Assembly: GCA_016793325.1 (NCBI GenBank)
Contig: JAEUKI010000042.1
Coordinates: 1 to 64,000 of the forward strand
Direction: 5' to 3'
Length of the DNA: 64,000 nt
From: Myxococcales bacterium
GTDB lineage: Bacteria > Myxococcota_A > Polyangia > Polyangiales > Ga0077539
Shown piece by piece: positions 15,838 to 24,739 of the stretch. The stretch's first letter is position 1; every line of letters starts with the position of its first letter. Made by a program: the position numbers and the translations under genes. Under the pieces are notes generated by a model. That model was not told the origin of the DNA. It saw only the letters and a list, made by a program, of their open reading frames with translations, and made no database searches.

Positions 15838-15859
15838 ATCTGGCAGATATATCTGTCAG
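15836..15859. promoter_or_regulatory. Probable PadR operator
   Basis: 15836-15850 is a perfect 15-base palindrome (ATATCTG, G, CAGATAT), and the arm is repeated at once as ATATCTGTCAG (15849-15859). It covers the start codon of the membrane-protein gene and lies 18 bp before padR, so one site could control both divergent units. Confidence 0.65.
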
Positions 15860-15876
15860 CGAGCTATCGTCAAGCC

Positions 15877-16410
15877 ATGAGCCGACGCTCGCAAACACGA
15901 CTCTCGGTCCTCGGCGCGCTCGCGACGGAGCCCGCGACGGGGTACGGCGTTCGACGCGCGATCATCGAGACGCTCGGGCACTTCTGGCACGAGAGCTTCG
16001 GGCAGATCTATCCGACGCTCGCGGCGCTCGAAGAGGACGAGCTCGTCGAGCGCGACGCAGACGGGCGCTTCACGATCACCAAGCGCGGGCGCGACGAGCT
16101 CGCGTCGATGCTCGCCGAGGAGCCCGAGGCGACGCCGCCGCGCAACGGACTGCTCCTGCGGATCTTCTTCGCGCAGCACTTGGGTCGAAAGCGCGCGCTC
16201 GAGCTCCTCGAGTCGACCGCGGACGCCGCGAAGAAGAAGCTCGCGGAGTTCGACGCGATCGAGCGAGCGATCGACGAGGAGGCCAGACCCGAGGCCCCCT
16301 TCTGGCGCGCGACCGTTCGCTACGGCGTGTTTCACGCGCGGGCGACGATCGCGTGGGTCGAGGAGACTCGCGCGCTCTTCGAGAAGCCCCGCGCAGCGAA
16401 GTCCCGTTGA
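15877..16410 (+). CDS. PadR-family regulator
   Basis: 177 residues. N-terminal winged helix (about 8-85; SVLGALATEPATGYGVRRAI, FGQIYPTLAALEEDELV, GRFTITKRGRDEL) and a C-terminal coiled helical dimer part (about 95-170), the layout of PadR subfamily with a VirR-like tail. The ATG at 15877 begins the usual family alignment. It diverges from the membrane-protein/CPBP unit and shares a palindromic site with it, so that unit is its probable target. Convergent with the NADP-reductase gene (2 bp gap). Confidence 0.85.
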   Translation: MSRRSQTRLSVLGALATEPATGYGVRRAIIETLGHFWHESFGQIYPTLAALEEDELVERDADGRFTITKRGRDELASMLAEEPEATPPRNGLLLRIFFAQHLGRKRALELLESTADAAKKKLAEFDAIERAIDEEARPEAPFWRATVRYGVFHARATIAWVEETRALFEKPRAAKSR

Positions 16411-16412
16411 GC

Positions 16413-17048
16413 TCAGCGTCGAAGCGCGCCCCACACGATGTTCGGCGAGGCGCCGCGGCCGCGCACCATCCGCACCCACAAGAGCGTCATGTGCTCGAGG
16501 TGCAGCGCTTGGACGAGCGCGCCCACATCCACGGGCTCGAACCCGACGTCGGCGATCAACGTCGCCACGGTGGTCTTGGCGGCAGCGTCGTCCCCGCAGA
16601 ACAGCATCGCGGCCTTCACGCCGTAGCCGGGATAGGCCGGGTCTTCGAAGTTCTCGAAGCCGTAGATCGAAAACGCCTTCACGACCCGCGTCTTCGGCAC
16701 GAGCGCCTGCACCGCTTCGCTGCCCGAGCGCTTGCTCTCGAGCCCGTGCGACAGCCCAGCGCCCACGGGGTTTGTGCAATCGACGAGGATTTTTCCTGCC
16801 AGCGCGTCGGCGAGCGGGACAACGATCCCCTCGTTTGCCGCGAACGGCGTCGCCAAGAAGACCACCTCGGCGCCCGAGACCGCGTCGCGAATGGGCGCTG
16901 CGCGCAGCTTCGACGAGCGCGCCAACGTCTGCGCGAGCGAGCTCGAGCCGTCCTTCGTCTCGGCCAGCACCACGCTGTGCCCGGCCTCTGCGAGCCGAAC
17001 GGCGAGCGCGCCGCCGACTCTTCCTGCTCCAATGAACGCGAGTTTCAT
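16413..17048 (-). CDS. NADP/F420-type oxidoreductase, NAD(P)-binding domain protein
   Basis: 211 residues consisting of one Rossmann domain: FIGAGRVGGALAVRLAEAG at 5-23 is the nucleotide loop, and LVDCTNPV and VKAFSIYGFENF match the F420-dependent NADP reductase group. Such proteins transfer hydride between NADPH and a flavin or deazaflavin; which acceptor is used here is unknown. It is the last gene of a minus-strand unit after the ABM-like and DJ-1 genes (16 bp gap). Confidence 0.78.
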   Translation of the reverse strand: MKLAFIGAGRVGGALAVRLAEAGHSVVLAETKDGSSSLAQTLARSSKLRAAPIRDAVSGAEVVFLATPFAANEGIVVPLADALAGKILVDCTNPVGAGLSHGLESKRSGSEAVQALVPKTRVVKAFSIYGFENFEDPAYPGYGVKAAMLFCGDDAAAKTTVATLIADVGFEPVDVGALVQALHLEHMTLLWVRMVRGRGASPNIVWGALRR

Positions 17049-17064
17049 CGATGGTCCTCCTTCA

Positions 17065-17568
17065 TCACCAATACGACGGCCGTTCGGGCAGCGCGCGCTC
17101 GCACTTCGAGCACGCCCTGTGATCGTCGGACACGTCCTCGAGCGCGCCGCACGCCGGGCAGCGCACCCACAACCGGTTGATCCTCGCCGCGGTCCACACG
17201 CTCGTCCAGACGCTCGCGACGAAGTCTTCGCCGAAGAGCTCTCTCATCGCCGTCGCGTGGTGCTTCGAGAGCGCCCGCTTCATCGAGCCCTCGTCCTCCC
17301 ACGCGGTCACCGTGAAGCCACGAAGCCCCGTGAATCCCGTGACGATCGAGATGAACCCGGGCTCTTCGAGAAAGTCCTTCACGTTGGCCCGCGAGTGCGC
17401 TCGGATGCGCTCGCGCTCGCTCGAGTCCTTCGCGGCGATCCACGTGAGGGCGATCACCGCGGGCGGCTTCTTGCTGCCCGACGCCGCGCGCATCGCGTAC
17501 CCGAACTGCGCGGTCTCGCTCTCGATCGGCTCGGAGAGCGCGAGCGCGACGAACGCCTCGGGCGTCAT
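17065..17568 (-). CDS. ABM-like protein with a C-terminal zinc ribbon
   Basis: 167 residues, no confident family. The central part (about 35-120: IALTWIAAKDSSERERIRAH, then GFISIVTGFTGLRGFTVTAW and an EGSMKRALSKHH-type helix) resembles the dimeric alpha/beta-barrel antibiotic-biosynthesis-monooxygenase fold. The C-terminus has two CxxC pairs (CPACG and CSKCE) separated by about 12 residues, a likely zinc ribbon. ATGA overlap with the DJ-1 gene at 17565-17568 fixes the start. Function unknown; context suggests stress or redox metabolism. Confidence 0.6.
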   Translation of the reverse strand: MTPEAFVALALSEPIESETAQFGYAMRAASGSKKPPAVIALTWIAAKDSSERERIRAHSRANVKDFLEEPGFISIVTGFTGLRGFTVTAWEDEGSMKRALSKHHATAMRELFGEDFVASVWTSVWTAARINRLWVRCPACGALEDVSDDHRACSKCERALPERPSYW

Positions 17569-18335
17569 CGACCCAGCGCCTCGATGACGAGCTCCGCGGT
17601 CTCCTGGCCCGAGAAGTTTTGTTGGCCAGTAATCAAGTTTCCGTCGCGCACCGCGAAGCCGCGCCAGAGCCCGCCCTGGACGTAGTTCGCGCCGAGCTTC
17701 TTCAGCTCGTCTTCGATGCGCCACGGCATCAGGTGCTTGTCGCGGGGCATCGCGCCCATGCTCCAGACGGCGTTGTCGGCGAAGTCCTCTTCGACGTTGG
17801 CGAAGCCCGTGACGGTCTTGCCCTTGGCGAGCAGCGTTCCGTCCGAGAGCGTGGCGTAGCGGAGGATCGCGACGCCGTGGCAGAGCGCCGCCGCGATCTT
17901 GCCCGCTTCGTAGAACGCCACGAACTTCTTGTGCAGCTCCGTCGCCTTCTCGAACGAGAACATCGGCGCCTGCCCGCCCGCGACCACGATCGCGTCGTAC
18001 CGCGAGACCTCGATCTCCGTGACGGGCTTGGTCTTCTCGACCAACGCCGCGAGCGCCGGGGTGTGAATGAACCCCATGCTGATCAAATCCGACGACGAAT
18101 ACCCGCTCGCGTCGCGCGGGTCGCTCATGCCGTCGGCCTCGCACTTTCCTCCGGCGGGGCTGAACACGTCGACCTCGTAGCCCGCCTCGTGAAACGCGTA
18201 GTACGGGTGCGTGAGCTCCGACCACCAGAAGCCAACGGGCCAGCCCGTCGTGCTCGACGTCGCGGCGTTCGCGATGACGATCGCGACGCGCTTGGGGTTC
18301 TTCGAGTTCACTCGGTTGGGATCTCTCAGGCTCAT
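17565..18335 (-). CDS. DJ-1/PfpI-family protein, Hsp31-like
   Basis: 256 residues. The nucleophilic elbow is AALCHGVAIL (Cys with following His) and an early FWWSELTHPYY provides the conserved Glu/His region, as in class I glutamine-amidotransferase-like Hsp31/glyoxalase III proteins, which detoxify methylglyoxal or act as chaperones. I chose the ATG at 18333-18335 because AGGAG lies 8 bases upstream; the frame is open for 22 more residues. First gene of a three-gene unit with the ABM-like and NADP-reductase genes. Confidence 0.82.
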   Translation of the reverse strand: MSLRDPNRVNSKNPKRVAIVIANAATSSTTGWPVGFWWSELTHPYYAFHEAGYEVDVFSPAGGKCEADGMSDPRDASGYSSSDLISMGFIHTPALAALVEKTKPVTEIEVSRYDAIVVAGGQAPMFSFEKATELHKKFVAFYEAGKIAAALCHGVAILRYATLSDGTLLAKGKTVTGFANVEEDFADNAVWSMGAMPRDKHLMPWRIEDELKKLGANYVQGGLWRGFAVRDGNLITGQQNFSGQETAELVIEALGR

Positions 18336-18460
18336 TTCGACAGCTCCTTCGATCGAGGACGCGCTGTCCTCGTGCGATCGACTATCGAATCGAGAGCCCA
18401 TGCACGCAATGCAACACGAGTGAACTCACTGTTTCATCGCGTGCAATACGACTTCAGCGC

Positions 18461-19444
18461 TCAGCTCGCCCGCCGCTGCCTGGGTGATTCGCCGACGATC
18501 CGACGAAAGACCCTGCGAAACGCCGCCGCATCCGCGTAGCCCACCTTCGCCGCCACCTCGTCGACAGAGGACTTCGTGGTCTCGAGCAAGTGCGTAGCGC
18601 GCGCGACACGAATGCGCTGGACCATTTCGTTCGGCGACACCCCCAGCGCAGCGTGCACTCGCCGCGCGAGGGTCCTCGGCGAGACCGCCGCGGCCCGCGC
18701 GAGCTCGTCGATCGAGACCTGCCTCCGCACGTTGCTGTGCACGAACCGCTCGGCCGCTTGCACTGCGGGATCCGACGCGCGCAAGTGCTCGAGCACCATG
18801 TACCGCGACTGCGTCGGTCGATCGTCGAGCACGAGGTAGCGCGCCACGAGCCGCGCCACCGAAGGGCCCGCGACGCGCGCGACGATGGCCAACATCAGGT
18901 CCGCGTGCGCGAACGCAGCGCCCGCGGTGAGCACGCGCCCTGCGTCCACGAGCATCTGGTCCGCGTCGAGCGTGACCGTCGCAAACCGCTTGGCAAACGC
19001 CGCCGCGAGCCACCACGTCGTCGTGGCCCTCGCCCCGTCGAGGACGCCCGCCGCCGCCAAGACGAACGTCGCCGAGCACGACGCCCCCAAGAGGGCTCCC
19101 TTGGCCGAGGCGCGCGCCACGAGCGCTGCGACTCGCCCCACGTCGTCACGCGCGAGCAGGCAATCGACGAGCTTCTCGGTCGTCGCGAACACGCCCGGAA
19201 TCACGATCACGTCCGTCGATCGAACGCTGCGCAAATGGAACGCGCCGTCGACCGGCACCATCCGACCCGAGCCTGCACGAACCGGCTCGCCGTCGAGCGA
19301 GACCACCTTCTGACGCAACACGCTCGGATCGAGCGTGATCTTCGCGAGTCCGCTGTCGACCAAGCGCTGCGCCGATCCGACGATGTCGATCCCGACGCCG
19401 AGCGAGCTCTCGGCCACGCCATCGAGCACGAGGTGAAATATCAC
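18461..19444 (-). CDS. GlxA-type AraC regulator with DJ-1/PfpI sensor domain
   Basis: 327 residues from GTG 19442-19444. Residues about 1-185 form a DJ-1/PfpI-like domain (VIVIPGVFAT, then GASCSATFVLAAAGVLDG around the elbow). Residues about 220-325 form the paired AraC helix-turn-helix (IDELARAAAVSPRTLARRVH; VDEVAAKVGYADAAAFRRVF). Such proteins sense small metabolites. It is divergent from the thiolase gene across an 86-bp region with a long inverted repeat, so it likely controls the thiolase and itself. A TTG at 19531 would give a longer product but runs through the shared promoter. Confidence 0.85.
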   Translation of the reverse strand: MIFHLVLDGVAESSLGVGIDIVGSAQRLVDSGLAKITLDPSVLRQKVVSLDGEPVRAGSGRMVPVDGAFHLRSVRSTDVIVIPGVFATTEKLVDCLLARDDVGRVAALVARASAKGALLGASCSATFVLAAAGVLDGARATTTWWLAAAFAKRFATVTLDADQMLVDAGRVLTAGAAFAHADLMLAIVARVAGPSVARLVARYLVLDDRPTQSRYMVLEHLRASDPAVQAAERFVHSNVRRQVSIDELARAAAVSPRTLARRVHAALGVSPNEMVQRIRVARATHLLETTKSSVDEVAAKVGYADAAAFRRVFRRIVGESPRQRRAS

Positions 19445-19483
19445 AGTGGCGAATCTAGACCGAAGATTGTCGATTCCGCCACT
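19445..19483. promoter_or_regulatory. Inverted repeat between GlxA-type regulator and thiolase
   Basis: Left arm AGTGGCGAATC (19445-19455) and right arm GATTCCGCCACT (19472-19483) are complementary over 11 bases with one extra base, separated by 16 bp. It abuts the regulator's GTG start and is 47 bp from the thiolase ATG. Likely the regulator's binding site. Confidence 0.6.
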
Positions 19484-19530
19484 GCCACTTCGGTCACCGT
19501 GTCCACAGAATGCGTAGCTCGGAGGCAGCA

Positions 19531-20763
19531 ATGAACAGCTACATCATCGGCGCAGCTCGCACTCCCCGCGGTCGCGGAAAGATCGGCAAAGGCGCCCTCT
19601 CGCACGTCCACCCTCAGGAGCTCTTCGCGGCCGTGCTGCGCGCGCTCCCCGCGCGGGCTGGCTTCGACCCGAAGGACGTCGACGACGTGATCGCGGGCGC
19701 GGTCTCGCAGGTCAACGAGCAGGGCGCCAACGTCGCGCGCAACGCCGTGCTCGCCGCGGGATGGCCCCAAGAAGTGAGCGCGGTCTCGCTCAATCGCTTC
19801 TGCGGGTCGGGCCTCCAAGCGATCAATTTTGCCGCGATGGGAACGGGCTCCGGCGCGCAGTCGCTCGTCGTCGCAGGCGGGCTCGAGAGCATGTCGAAGC
19901 TCGGCCTCGGCGCGGACGGCGGCGGCCAGGACGGCGGCAACGCGAGGCTGCGCGAGCGCGTGTTTCAAGTTCCGCAGGGGATCAGCGCGGACTTGATCGC
20001 GACGCTCGAAGGCTTCTCTCGACGCGACGTGGACGAGGTCGCGCTCCGCTCGCAGCGACGCGCCGCGACCGCGATCGAAGAGCGACGCTTCGACCGATCG
20101 CTCGTCGCTGTCGAAGACCCTGCGTCCGGGCGCGTGTTGCTCGACCGCGACGAGCTTCCCCGACCGAGCACCACGCTCGAGGGCCTCGCGGCGCTCTCGC
20201 CTGCGTTCGTGTCCATGGCAGAGACGCCCGCGGGTCCCAACGGAGAGACCCTCGCGCAGATCGCGCTCGCGGCGTACCCGCAGGCCCGCGCGATCCAGCA
20301 CGTTCACACGGCGGGCAACTCGAGCGGGATCGTCGACGGCGCCGCGGCGGTGGCCGTCGCGTCCGAGGAGTTCGTTCGAGCCCACAAAATCAAGCCGCGC
20401 GCGCGCATCGTCTCCGTCGCCACCGCGGGAACGGAGCCCCTCTTGATGCTCACCGGCCCCGCGCCCGCGAGCCAAAAAGCGCTCAGGGCCGCGCGCATGT
20501 CCGCGAAGGACATCGACTTGTGGGAGATCAACGAGGCCTTCGCAGCGGTGGTCTTGCAGACGATCCGCGCGCTCGAGATCGACCCCGATCGCGTCAACGT
20601 CAACGGCGGAGCGATCGCCCTCGGTCACCCCCTCGGCGCGACCGGCGCGATCCTGCTCGGCACCGCGCTCGACGAGCTCGAGCGATCGAACAAGAGCACG
20701 GCCCTCGTCACGATGTGCATCGGCGGCGGGCAGGGCATCGCCACGATCATCGAGCGGGTGTAG
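19531..20763 (+). CDS. Acetyl-CoA acyltransferase (thiolase)
   Basis: 410 residues. Catalyses thiolytic cleavage or Claisen condensation of acyl-CoAs in the cytoplasm. The acyl-enzyme cysteine is Cys91 (LNRFCGSGLQA), with NEAF, His366 (GGAIALGHPLGATG) and Cys396 (CIGGGQG) as the remaining active-site motifs. GGAGG 7 bases before ATG 19531 sets the start. Sequence alone does not separate degradative from biosynthetic thiolase. It overlaps the convergent fusion gene by 17 bp. Confidence 0.92.
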   Translation: MNSYIIGAARTPRGRGKIGKGALSHVHPQELFAAVLRALPARAGFDPKDVDDVIAGAVSQVNEQGANVARNAVLAAGWPQEVSAVSLNRFCGSGLQAINFAAMGTGSGAQSLVVAGGLESMSKLGLGADGGGQDGGNARLRERVFQVPQGISADLIATLEGFSRRDVDEVALRSQRRAATAIEERRFDRSLVAVEDPASGRVLLDRDELPRPSTTLEGLAALSPAFVSMAETPAGPNGETLAQIALAAYPQARAIQHVHTAGNSSGIVDGAAAVAVASEEFVRAHKIKPRARIVSVATAGTEPLLMLTGPAPASQKALRAARMSAKDIDLWEINEAFAAVVLQTIRALEIDPDRVNVNGGAIALGHPLGATGAILLGTALDELERSNKSTALVTMCIGGGQGIATIIERV

Positions 20764-22402
20764 CGCCCACCGTGATCACGATCTTGCCGCGCACTTCGCC
20801 GGCTTCGACCGCGCGCAGCGCGTCCGCGACGCGCTCGAGCGGATAGACCGCGTCGACCATCGGGATCAGCCTCCCGTCTTCGACGAGCGCGCGAAGCTCC
20901 TCGAGGTCCTTCTGCAAGAGCGCGGGGTCCATCGTCAGGACGATGATCGATCGATTGAACGCGCTCCGCGCGAGCGCGCCGAAGATCTGCCCGTTGTCGC
21001 CGCCGATCATCACGTACCGCCCTTCGGGCCCGAGGATCGACAGATACTCGCGCACCGGACGATAGCCGTTGACCCCGAACACCGCGTCGAAGCGCCCGTC
21101 GCTCGGGAGCGGGTCGCGCACGTCGAGCACCACGTCTGCGCCGAACCCGCGGACCGCGTCGACGCTGCGCTTCGAGCACACCGCGGTGACGTGCGCCCCG
21201 TACGCCTTGGCGACCTGCACGAGATAGCCGCCGACCGCGCCTCCCGCGCCGTAGATCAACACGCGCTGACCGCGGGTCACCTTGGCGCGCTCGCGGACCG
21301 CCTGCAGCGCCGTCGACGCCGCGAGGGGAAGCGCCGCCGCGCGCGTCGCGTCGAGCCCCTTCGGGATCGGAGCGACCGCGCTCTCGCGGACGCACACGAA
21401 TTCAGCGAAGCCCCCGAACGCGTCGTGCGACGCGTCACCGAACACACGCTGACCGACGGTCACCGAGGAAACACCCTCGCCGATTGCCTCGACCGTCCCC
21501 GCGAAGTCCGCGCCGAGGATCTTCTTCTTGCTCGGGCGAAACAGCCCGTTGTCGAGCCGCGCGAGAAACGGATCCGCGCGAAGCAACCGTCGATCCGCCG
21601 CGTTCAGCGACGAGGCTTCGACCCGCACGAGCACCTGGCCCTTTCCGGGCGTCGGCTTCTTGACCTCTGCGACGCGAAGCTCGTCGGGCGATCCGTAGCG
21701 CTCGTAGACGACGGCCTTCATCGGGACAGCGCTCGTCGCGCTCGGTTCGACGCGCGCGGCGCGGATGGAGCGCTCGGCGACCGCGAGGCTGATCGCCCAG
21801 CCGATCGCCATTCCGAGCGTGTACGTGAGCTCGGTCTCGCCGCCCGTCACGACGAGGGGCGCGAGCGCAAACGCTTGGACGCCGGGCGCGATGCCGATCG
21901 CGTACGCCCGGGTCATCCACGCGCGGTGGCCGTGGGTGTCCTTCGCGCGGATCGCGAGCGCGCCGCGCGCGACGAACGCGAGGAGCGCGAGCCCCGACAG
22001 CGCGCGCAACGTGTGCAACACGGGCCCCTGCGTGGGCGCGGGGTCGAACACGATCATCGTCGCGAACCCCGAGAGCCCGGTGAGCACCGCCGCGGGCACG
22101 ACGACGAGGCCCAACGCGCGGTGCACCCGCGCGCCTGCGCGACGCAACGCCGGGGCAAATTGCAGGGCTCCGAGCGTCGCAAAGAGAACTCCCGCGACGA
22201 TGTGCGCGCCGAGGACCCACGGCCGCGCGGCGAACCGCGCGTGATCGGACTGAGGCGCCGCGAGGCCCGTGAAGCTCGCCAACCGCACGAGCCCGCCGAG
22301 CACAGGAATGATCGAGAGAGCCAGCATCAGCGCAGCCGTTCTCCAGCCCGAGCGACGCGCTGGTGTTCGAGCCTCGAGCAGAGCAGTGTGTGTCATGGCC
22401 AT
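20747..22402 (-). CDS. DUF2306 membrane domain fused to a zinc-less MDR quinone reductase
   Basis: 551 residues. Residues about 15-215 carry five or so membrane spans with HIVAGVLFATLGALQFAP, RVHRALG and HRAWMTRAYAIG, a pattern of the DUF2306 family. Residues from about 228 (MKAVVYERYGSPDELRV) to the end form a complete medium-chain reductase: YGAGGAVGGYLVQVAKAYG is the NADPH loop and LGADFAGTV the core; structural zinc cysteines are absent. There is no stop and no ribosome site between the parts. The start is ATG 22402 or ATG 22396; neither has a clear ribosome site. It may act as a membrane-tethered quinone reductase. Confidence 0.72.
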   Translation of the reverse strand: MAMTHTALLEARTPARRSGWRTAALMLALSIIPVLGGLVRLASFTGLAAPQSDHARFAARPWVLGAHIVAGVLFATLGALQFAPALRRAGARVHRALGLVVVPAAVLTGLSGFATMIVFDPAPTQGPVLHTLRALSGLALLAFVARGALAIRAKDTHGHRAWMTRAYAIGIAPGVQAFALAPLVVTGGETELTYTLGMAIGWAISLAVAERSIRAARVEPSATSAVPMKAVVYERYGSPDELRVAEVKKPTPGKGQVLVRVEASSLNAADRRLLRADPFLARLDNGLFRPSKKKILGADFAGTVEAIGEGVSSVTVGQRVFGDASHDAFGGFAEFVCVRESAVAPIPKGLDATRAAALPLAASTALQAVRERAKVTRGQRVLIYGAGGAVGGYLVQVAKAYGAHVTAVCSKRSVDAVRGFGADVVLDVRDPLPSDGRFDAVFGVNGYRPVREYLSILGPEGRYVMIGGDNGQIFGALARSAFNRSIIVLTMDPALLQKDLEELRALVEDGRLIPMVDAVYPLERVADALRAVEAGEVRGKIVITVGATPAR

Positions 22403-22497
22403 GGACGCTAGGCATCGCGCCGCGCGCGTACATCGGCCGCTCGGCTCGATGCGCATCAGCCGAAAGTACGAGGCCGAGGCTCGGCTATCGCGACGCC

Positions 22498-22590
22498 CCG
22501 TTGGCAGGACTACACGCACTGAGCTCGCTCCTGGAAAATCTCCCGAGAAACTCAGCCCGCGTGTAGCCAACGGAAGGCGGAGCCGCTCTA
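22498..22590. repeat. Dispersed repeat R2, copy 1
   Basis: About 93 bp, closely similar to 43132-43223. The outer arms CCGTTGGC and GCCAACGG are complementary, as are inner ACACGC and GCGTGT, so it can fold into one long interrupted hairpin; it is followed by AAGGCGGAGCCGCTCT. It directly abuts R1 copy 1. Confidence 0.75.
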
Positions 22591-22591
22591 C

Positions 22592-22713
22592 ACCACGCCC
22601 CCATTGAACGTCGTAGAAATGAGCCGAGCATCGGCCATACACGGGACCGTTGAACTCGAGTCGAACCGCCACGAATCAATCGATGAACGTGCGGCGATCG
22701 AATGCGTGGCGGC
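22592..22713. repeat. Dispersed repeat R1, copy 1
   Basis: About 122 bp. It shares with the copies at 37411 and 53528 the arms ACCACGCC and ACCGCCAC...GTGGCGG and the segment AATCAATCGATGAA. In this copy the first module is interrupted (GGCCATACAC replaces GGCGTGGT). It ends one base before the stop codon of the monooxygenase gene. Confidence 0.8.
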
Positions 22714-24213
22714 TTAGCGCGCTGCCCCGAACCAGCGCACGAGCGCGTCGGTGAGCCCCTCGCCAGCGCCGTCATCCACCCACGCGACGTGCCCATCGGG
22801 GCGAACGAGCACCGCCGAAGGCGCCTCGACCGAGCCCACACCAGGAAGAGCCCACGCGCCGTCGTAGCGCGCGCGAACGTGGTGGATGCGACCCGTCCAC
22901 GGCGCGATGTTCAACGTCGGCGCGTCCGCGAGCTCGAGCAGCACCCCGCGCGCGTCGCGCAGCCATGTGTAAACGCGAAACACCTGATCATTTGCTCGCA
23001 GATCGAGATCGGGAACCCTCCGCCCCACGAGCGGGTGTCGCCCCCCGAGCTCGTAGCGAACGTCGAGCCCCGACATCTTCGCGCCGTATCGCCTGCGCGG
23101 CTCGTCCATGCGCAAGAGCTCGACCATGGCTTCGCGCATCGCAGCGCACCGCGGATCGTCTCGATCGAGCGCGACCTGCGCCAACGTCGACCGCAACACG
23201 TCGGCGGCCGCGGGGTGCCTCTCGGCCTCGTAGCTGTCGAGCAGCGCTGAATCGACCTCGCCACGGACGACAGCCGCGAGCTTCCACCCGAGGTTGACCG
23301 CGTCCTGAACGCCCGTGTCGAGCCCCTTTCCTCCGACCGGCGAGTGCGCGTGCGCCGCGTCGCCCGCGAGCAACACGCGTCCGCGTCGGTATGTCGTCGC
23401 TTGTCGCGTCGCGTCGGTGAAGCGCGACAGCCACGACGCGCGAACGAGCCCGAAATCCTCGCCGTACGCGTCGATCAAGAGCGCCCGCAGTTCATCGAGC
23501 GAGAGCGCGCGAGGCTGCCCCTCGTAGCGCTCGGTGAGCACCACGCGCGCGCGTCGCGGCTCACCCATCGGCCCGATCGCCCGCACGCCGAACGGCCCGT
23601 ACCCGAGCCCCCACCGCGGCTCTCTGCCGAACTCGACCTCGGCGAGCGCGAAGCTCGTCTGCGGGTCCGTTCCCACGAAATCTACGCCTGCGCGCTTTCG
23701 AACGAAGCTGCGCCCGCCGTCGCACCCCACGAGGTATCGCGCTGCGCATCGCCGTCCGTCCGAGAGCGCCACCTCGACCTCGTCGCCGCGGTCCACGAAG
23801 TCCTGCACCGCCACGGCGCGGTACACCACGACGCCGAGCTCGCGCACCCAGGCGAGCATCTCCTGCTCGAACGCCTCTTGCCCGAGGACGAGCCCGTAGT
23901 TGTGCCGCGTGGGCAGGTCGCTGATGTCGAGCGCCACGCGCGCAAACCCCGCGATCTGCGCGCGCTTTCCCTTCGCGATGAAGCGCTCGGCCACGCCGCG
24001 CTGATCGAGGATCTCGATCGTTCGAGCGTGCAGCCCTCCCGCGCGAAGCCCCTCGACGACCTGCGCGGCCCGCGGCTCGACGATCGCCACGTCGACGCGC
24101 GCGAGCGCGAGCTCCGCGGCGAGCGCGAGCCCCGTGGGACCTGCGCCTGCGATGATGATTTCGTGTGTTTGTATTGGCGCGCTGGCCGCGCCTCGATCGA
24201 GCGTCTCACTCAT
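22714..24213 (-). CDS. FAD-dependent aromatic monooxygenase
   Basis: 499 residues, class A flavin hydroxylase of the polyketide/rifampicin-type group. FAD loop AGAGPTG at 22-28, CDGGRSFVRK near 165-175 and the second FAD motif LLAGDAAHAHSPVGGKG near 280-296, followed by GLDTGVQDAVNLGWKLA. The C-terminal 90 residues form the thioredoxin-like tail usual in this group. Members hydroxylate phenols, polyketides or rifamycin using NAD(P)H and O2. It is monocistronic; its stop codon adjoins repeat R1. The substrate cannot be told from sequence. Confidence 0.85.
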   Translation of the reverse strand: MSETLDRGAASAPIQTHEIIIAGAGPTGLALAAELALARVDVAIVEPRAAQVVEGLRAGGLHARTIEILDQRGVAERFIAKGKRAQIAGFARVALDISDLPTRHNYGLVLGQEAFEQEMLAWVRELGVVVYRAVAVQDFVDRGDEVEVALSDGRRCAARYLVGCDGGRSFVRKRAGVDFVGTDPQTSFALAEVEFGREPRWGLGYGPFGVRAIGPMGEPRRARVVLTERYEGQPRALSLDELRALLIDAYGEDFGLVRASWLSRFTDATRQATTYRRGRVLLAGDAAHAHSPVGGKGLDTGVQDAVNLGWKLAAVVRGEVDSALLDSYEAERHPAAADVLRSTLAQVALDRDDPRCAAMREAMVELLRMDEPRRRYGAKMSGLDVRYELGGRHPLVGRRVPDLDLRANDQVFRVYTWLRDARGVLLELADAPTLNIAPWTGRIHHVRARYDGAWALPGVGSVEAPSAVLVRPDGHVAWVDDGAGEGLTDALVRWFGAAR

Positions 24214-24475
24214 CGAGCCTCACGTTTCCTTTCTTCGAGCGGCCGACGAATCTGCGTCACGGCGTGGGGCTTGTGGCAAGGCCCCGTCTGTGAGATACGT
24301 TCGCTCAGGCAGCGGGGGAATTTGCTGCTCATTCGACACACGACGTCCGACGATCGACGACGCGCGGCGGCGGACAATCGAGCGACGCTCCCAGTCTGGT
24401 CATATTCTGTCCGGACCTCCGAGCGCGCGACGCGCGAGTGGCGCACACTGCGCTGCCAACAAAGGAGTCTGAGCC

Positions 24476-24694
24476 ATGGGATTCAACAACAACCCGCACG
24501 TCGCGAAGGCCGTCGCCGCGGAGCAAAAAGCGAACGACGCGTCCGACGAGAGCTCGAGGACGCAGGCGTGGTTCGACGCCGCGCGACTGTGGGAGCGCGC
24601 CGCGGACCGAGAAAAAAGCGAGAAGAAGGCCAGCGAGTACCGCGCCAACGCGGCGCGCGCGCGGACCGAAGGAGAGACCTCCCCCGCGACGTGA
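24476..24694 (+). CDS. Small charged protein of unknown function
   Basis: 72 residues: an N-terminal NNNPHVAKAVAAEQKAND, then a helical region rich in Ala, Arg, Glu and Lys (about 20-65). No signal peptide, cysteines or membrane segment. AAAGGAG lies 8 bases before the ATG, good evidence that it is translated. It is followed within 45 bp by a large inverted repeat. No family recognised. Confidence 0.6.
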   Translation: MGFNNNPHVAKAVAAEQKANDASDESSRTQAWFDAARLWERAADREKSEKKASEYRANAARARTEGETSPAT

Positions 24695-24739
24695 TGACAA
24701 CGGGACAGATCGCGAATTCTCGCGTTGTGGATGCGAAGG

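Noticed and set aside
22485..22841. A conserved peptide encoded by all R1 copies (ending in Ala-Trp-Phe or similar)
   Set aside because: Indels and stop positions differ between copies; conservation follows the nucleotide arms rather than the reading frame.
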